Of a stretch of DNA of 7,324 nucleotides, positions 5,808-7,324 are shown piece by piece. The stretch is from Flavobacteriales bacterium. GTDB taxonomy: Bacteria > Bacteroidota > Bacteroidia > Flavobacteriales > UA16. Each line of letters opens with the position of its first letter. Positions within the stretch are counted from its first letter, which is position 1. The notes below the pieces were generated by a model that was given only the letters and a program-made list of their open reading frames with translations, had not been told where the DNA came from and made no database searches. Position numbers and translations under genes: made by a program. Location: the NCBI GenBank assembly GCA_002683735.1, contig NYTZ01000053.1:3251-10574 (forward strand), written 5' to 3'.

Positions 5808-7324
5808 CAGCGAAGCAGCACCCGGGAGGTGGTGACCCCGCCGTCGAATTCTGCCCGGATCAGCACCCAGCCCCGTGGCCAGCCATCGGTGGCGAGTACG
5901 TTGCCGGCATCCATCCGGTTCGGGGCGCACACTGGCCGGCCCAACAGGTCCGTCGCGATGACTGTCGCTCCGCGAGGTAGGTCGACCAGGACAATGCGGT
6001 CGGTGGCCGGGTTGGGCACCGCACGAAGGCGGCCTACGGAGCGCTCTCCCACTGACATCTCATCCGTGCAGAACTGGTCGATGGTGCTGTCGTCGAATTC
6101 TCCTCCGGTCAAGACGACATCGCCTTGCGGATCGAGGACGGTGAAGCTGCCTTCTCCGTAGTCGCAGCACATGCCGTCGCCATAGCTATCCTCTACTTCG
6201 AGGATGTAGCACCCGTCTTCGAGGCACATCGGGATGGAAATGACTTCTTGGTCCTGTCCATCCTCGTAAGGGCCGCCCGAGTACACCACGGTTCCGAATC
6301 GGCGGATTTCCCAAGTGGTCTCGCTCCCGTAGTCGTCCAGCACCAGCTGGAAGGTGAAGTCATACGTGTCCCCTTCGAAAGCGGTGAACTCGACGGTGAC
6401 GGCGTCGTTGAAGCCGTTCTCGTCGTCCGTACCGTTGATGGCGATCACGTAGATGTCCACTTCGGTGGTGCCGTCTCCAGCCGCAATGGCTGGAATGGCG
6501 AGGGTCGCCACTTCGTACTGGGCGAGGTTGCCGCTCCAGTTGGTGGTCTGTTCCGGGCCACCGTCCACGGAGTATCCGATGATGGCAGACGTGACGGGGT
6601 CCGTACCGAAGTTGCTCAGGTTCACTTCAATGGTCACATCGCCACCGCCGCACAGGACGCCCTCCGGTGCGCTGGCGATGCCCAATCCGAGGTCGAGGGC
6701 AAACGAGGTGACGCAGCCCGCGCTCGGGTAGCCGTCCAGCACCTCCAACCCGAGGTCGAGTGGATCGAGGTACTCGGTGATGCCGTTGTTGAAGCTGACG
6801 CCCATGCGGCCGTAGTAGTCGAATTGGCCGTTGTTCTGGTTGCCGGCACACGCCGCGGACCCTCCGTAGAGTTGGCCGATGACGCGGTGGTTCTGGTCGA
6901 AGAGCGGGGAGCCGGAGGAGCCAGGCTCGGTGACGCCATCTTCCCAGGCGTCGATCCACCAGACGGCCGCACCTCCGGCATTGTAGTGGTACGGAGCGTC
7001 CTCCTCGAAGCAGATCTTCTTGAGATCGCCACTGGGGTGGTGGATGCAGGTGGCGTTCTGGACGGTCTCGGCGTCCGTCCCGTCCCACCCGGCGTAGAAG
7101 ACGTCGTAGCTCTCTGGCGGGGTTTCGTCCAGCAGGAGCAATCCAAAGTCGGAGCTGCCATTGCTCACAAGCAGGTCGGCACCACTAACGACCTGGTTGG
7201 TCGGTCCGTTGTTGCCGGTGCAGCCTTCCGTTTCGTGGTTGAAGACGAAAGTCCAGTTCGCCACACTGCCACCAAGGCAGTGGTTGGCGGTCAGGAAGAG
7301 CGGGGTGCCATCCTGCGCCGTGTT
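5807..7324 (-). CDS. Secreted lysyl-endopeptidase-like serine protease with type IX secretion sorting domain, N-terminus outside window
   Basis: The frame is open to the window edge, giving 505 residues of a longer protein; signal peptide and propeptide lie outside. Residues 1 to about 185 are a chymotrypsin-fold protease like Achromobacter lysyl endopeptidase. They carry LTANHC (His15), SSDFGLLLL (Asp59) and EPGSSGSPLF (Ser137) as the catalytic triad, plus AGWDG (78-82), IHHPSGDLKKI (94-104) and GQLYGG (150-155). Asp169 in FDYYGR may match the specificity aspartate of lysyl endopeptidase, so cleavage after Lys is likely. Next comes an Ig-like or CARDB-like beta region (about 209-314). A cysteine-rich module follows (about 320-419, with DSYGDGMCCDYGEGSF at 379-394). 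The end (about 432-505) is a type IX sorting domain beginning VPNPATDR (436-443) and ending RVLLR. The mature enzyme should be released or attached to the cell surface. The GTG at 7264 is not the true start, because His15 lies before it. Confidence 0.92.
   Translation of the reverse strand, partial: NTAQDGTPLFLTANHCLGGSVANWTFVFNHETEGCTGNNGPTNQVVSGADLLVSNGSSDFGLLLLDETPPESYDVFYAGWDGTDAETVQNATCIHHPSGDLKKICFEEDAPYHYNAGGAAVWWIDAWEDGVTEPGSSGSPLFDQNHRVIGQLYGGSAACAGNQNNGQFDYYGRMGVSFNNGITEYLDPLDLGLEVLDGYPSAGCVTSFALDLGLGIASAPEGVLCGGGDVTIEVNLSNFGTDPVTSAIIGYSVDGGPEQTTNWSGNLAQYEVATLAIPAIAAGDGTTEVDIYVIAINGTDDENGFNDAVTVEFTAFEGDTYDFTFQLVLDDYGSETTWEIRRFGTVVYSGGPYEDGQDQEVISIPMCLEDGCYILEVEDSYGDGMCCDYGEGSFTVLDPQGDVVLTGGEFDDSTIDQFCTDEMSVGERSVGRLRAVPNPATDRIVLVDLPRGATVIATDLLGRPVCAPNRMDAGNVLATDGWPRGWVLIRAEFDGGVTTSRVLLR

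Noticed and set aside
5808..5930. Upstream extension of the lipoprotein frame to 5930
   Set aside because: It would place 41 Arg-rich residues before the signal peptide and overlap the protease sorting domain; the lipobox needs the ATG at 5807.

Overview
The window looks like a piece of a GC-rich (about 60% by eye) chromosome from a member of the Bacteroidota. Three things point there. One is a C-terminal type IX secretion (Por) sorting domain on a secreted protease, a system confined to that phylum and its relatives. Another is a set of RsmG and sigma-factor motifs that look typical of the phylum. The third is the near absence of Shine-Dalgarno sequences. I cannot place it below phylum; a high-GC marine lineage is a guess.

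All eight genes lie on the minus strand and are read from right to left. They fall into two tightly packed blocks separated by one 221-bp gap. The upstream block (7324 to 2961) runs: a secreted lysyl-endopeptidase-like serine protease with a type IX sorting domain (5' end outside the window), a small lipoprotein of unknown function, a membrane-anchored family 2 glycosyltransferase, an ECF-type RNA polymerase sigma factor, and the 16S rRNA methyltransferase RsmG. The junctions are TGATG (1-nt overlap), TGATG (1-nt overlap), a 34-nt overlap and a 2-nt gap, so this looks like one transcription unit of functionally mixed genes.

The gap at 2740-2960 holds a strong GC-rich hairpin directly after the rsmG stop, a weaker hairpin, and an A9/T9 run. 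It probably contains the promoter of the second block, but I could not identify promoter elements.

The downstream block (2739 to 1) is a menaquinone operon: a hotdog thioesterase very like DHNA-CoA hydrolase (menI), isochorismate synthase (menF) and SEPHCHC synthase (menD). Both junctions are 4-nt ATGA overlaps. menD runs off the left edge with about three quarters of the protein present. Chorismate is turned to isochorismate by MenF and joined to 2-oxoglutarate by MenD; MenI acts later, releasing DHNA from its CoA ester.

I found no RNA genes, mobile elements, CRISPR arrays or plus-strand genes. The window is mostly ordinary chromosome. The less familiar parts are the domain make-up of the protease, the lipoprotein, the overlap between glycosyltransferase and sigma factor, and the odd orientation of the hairpin. 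I do not see a new multi-gene system.
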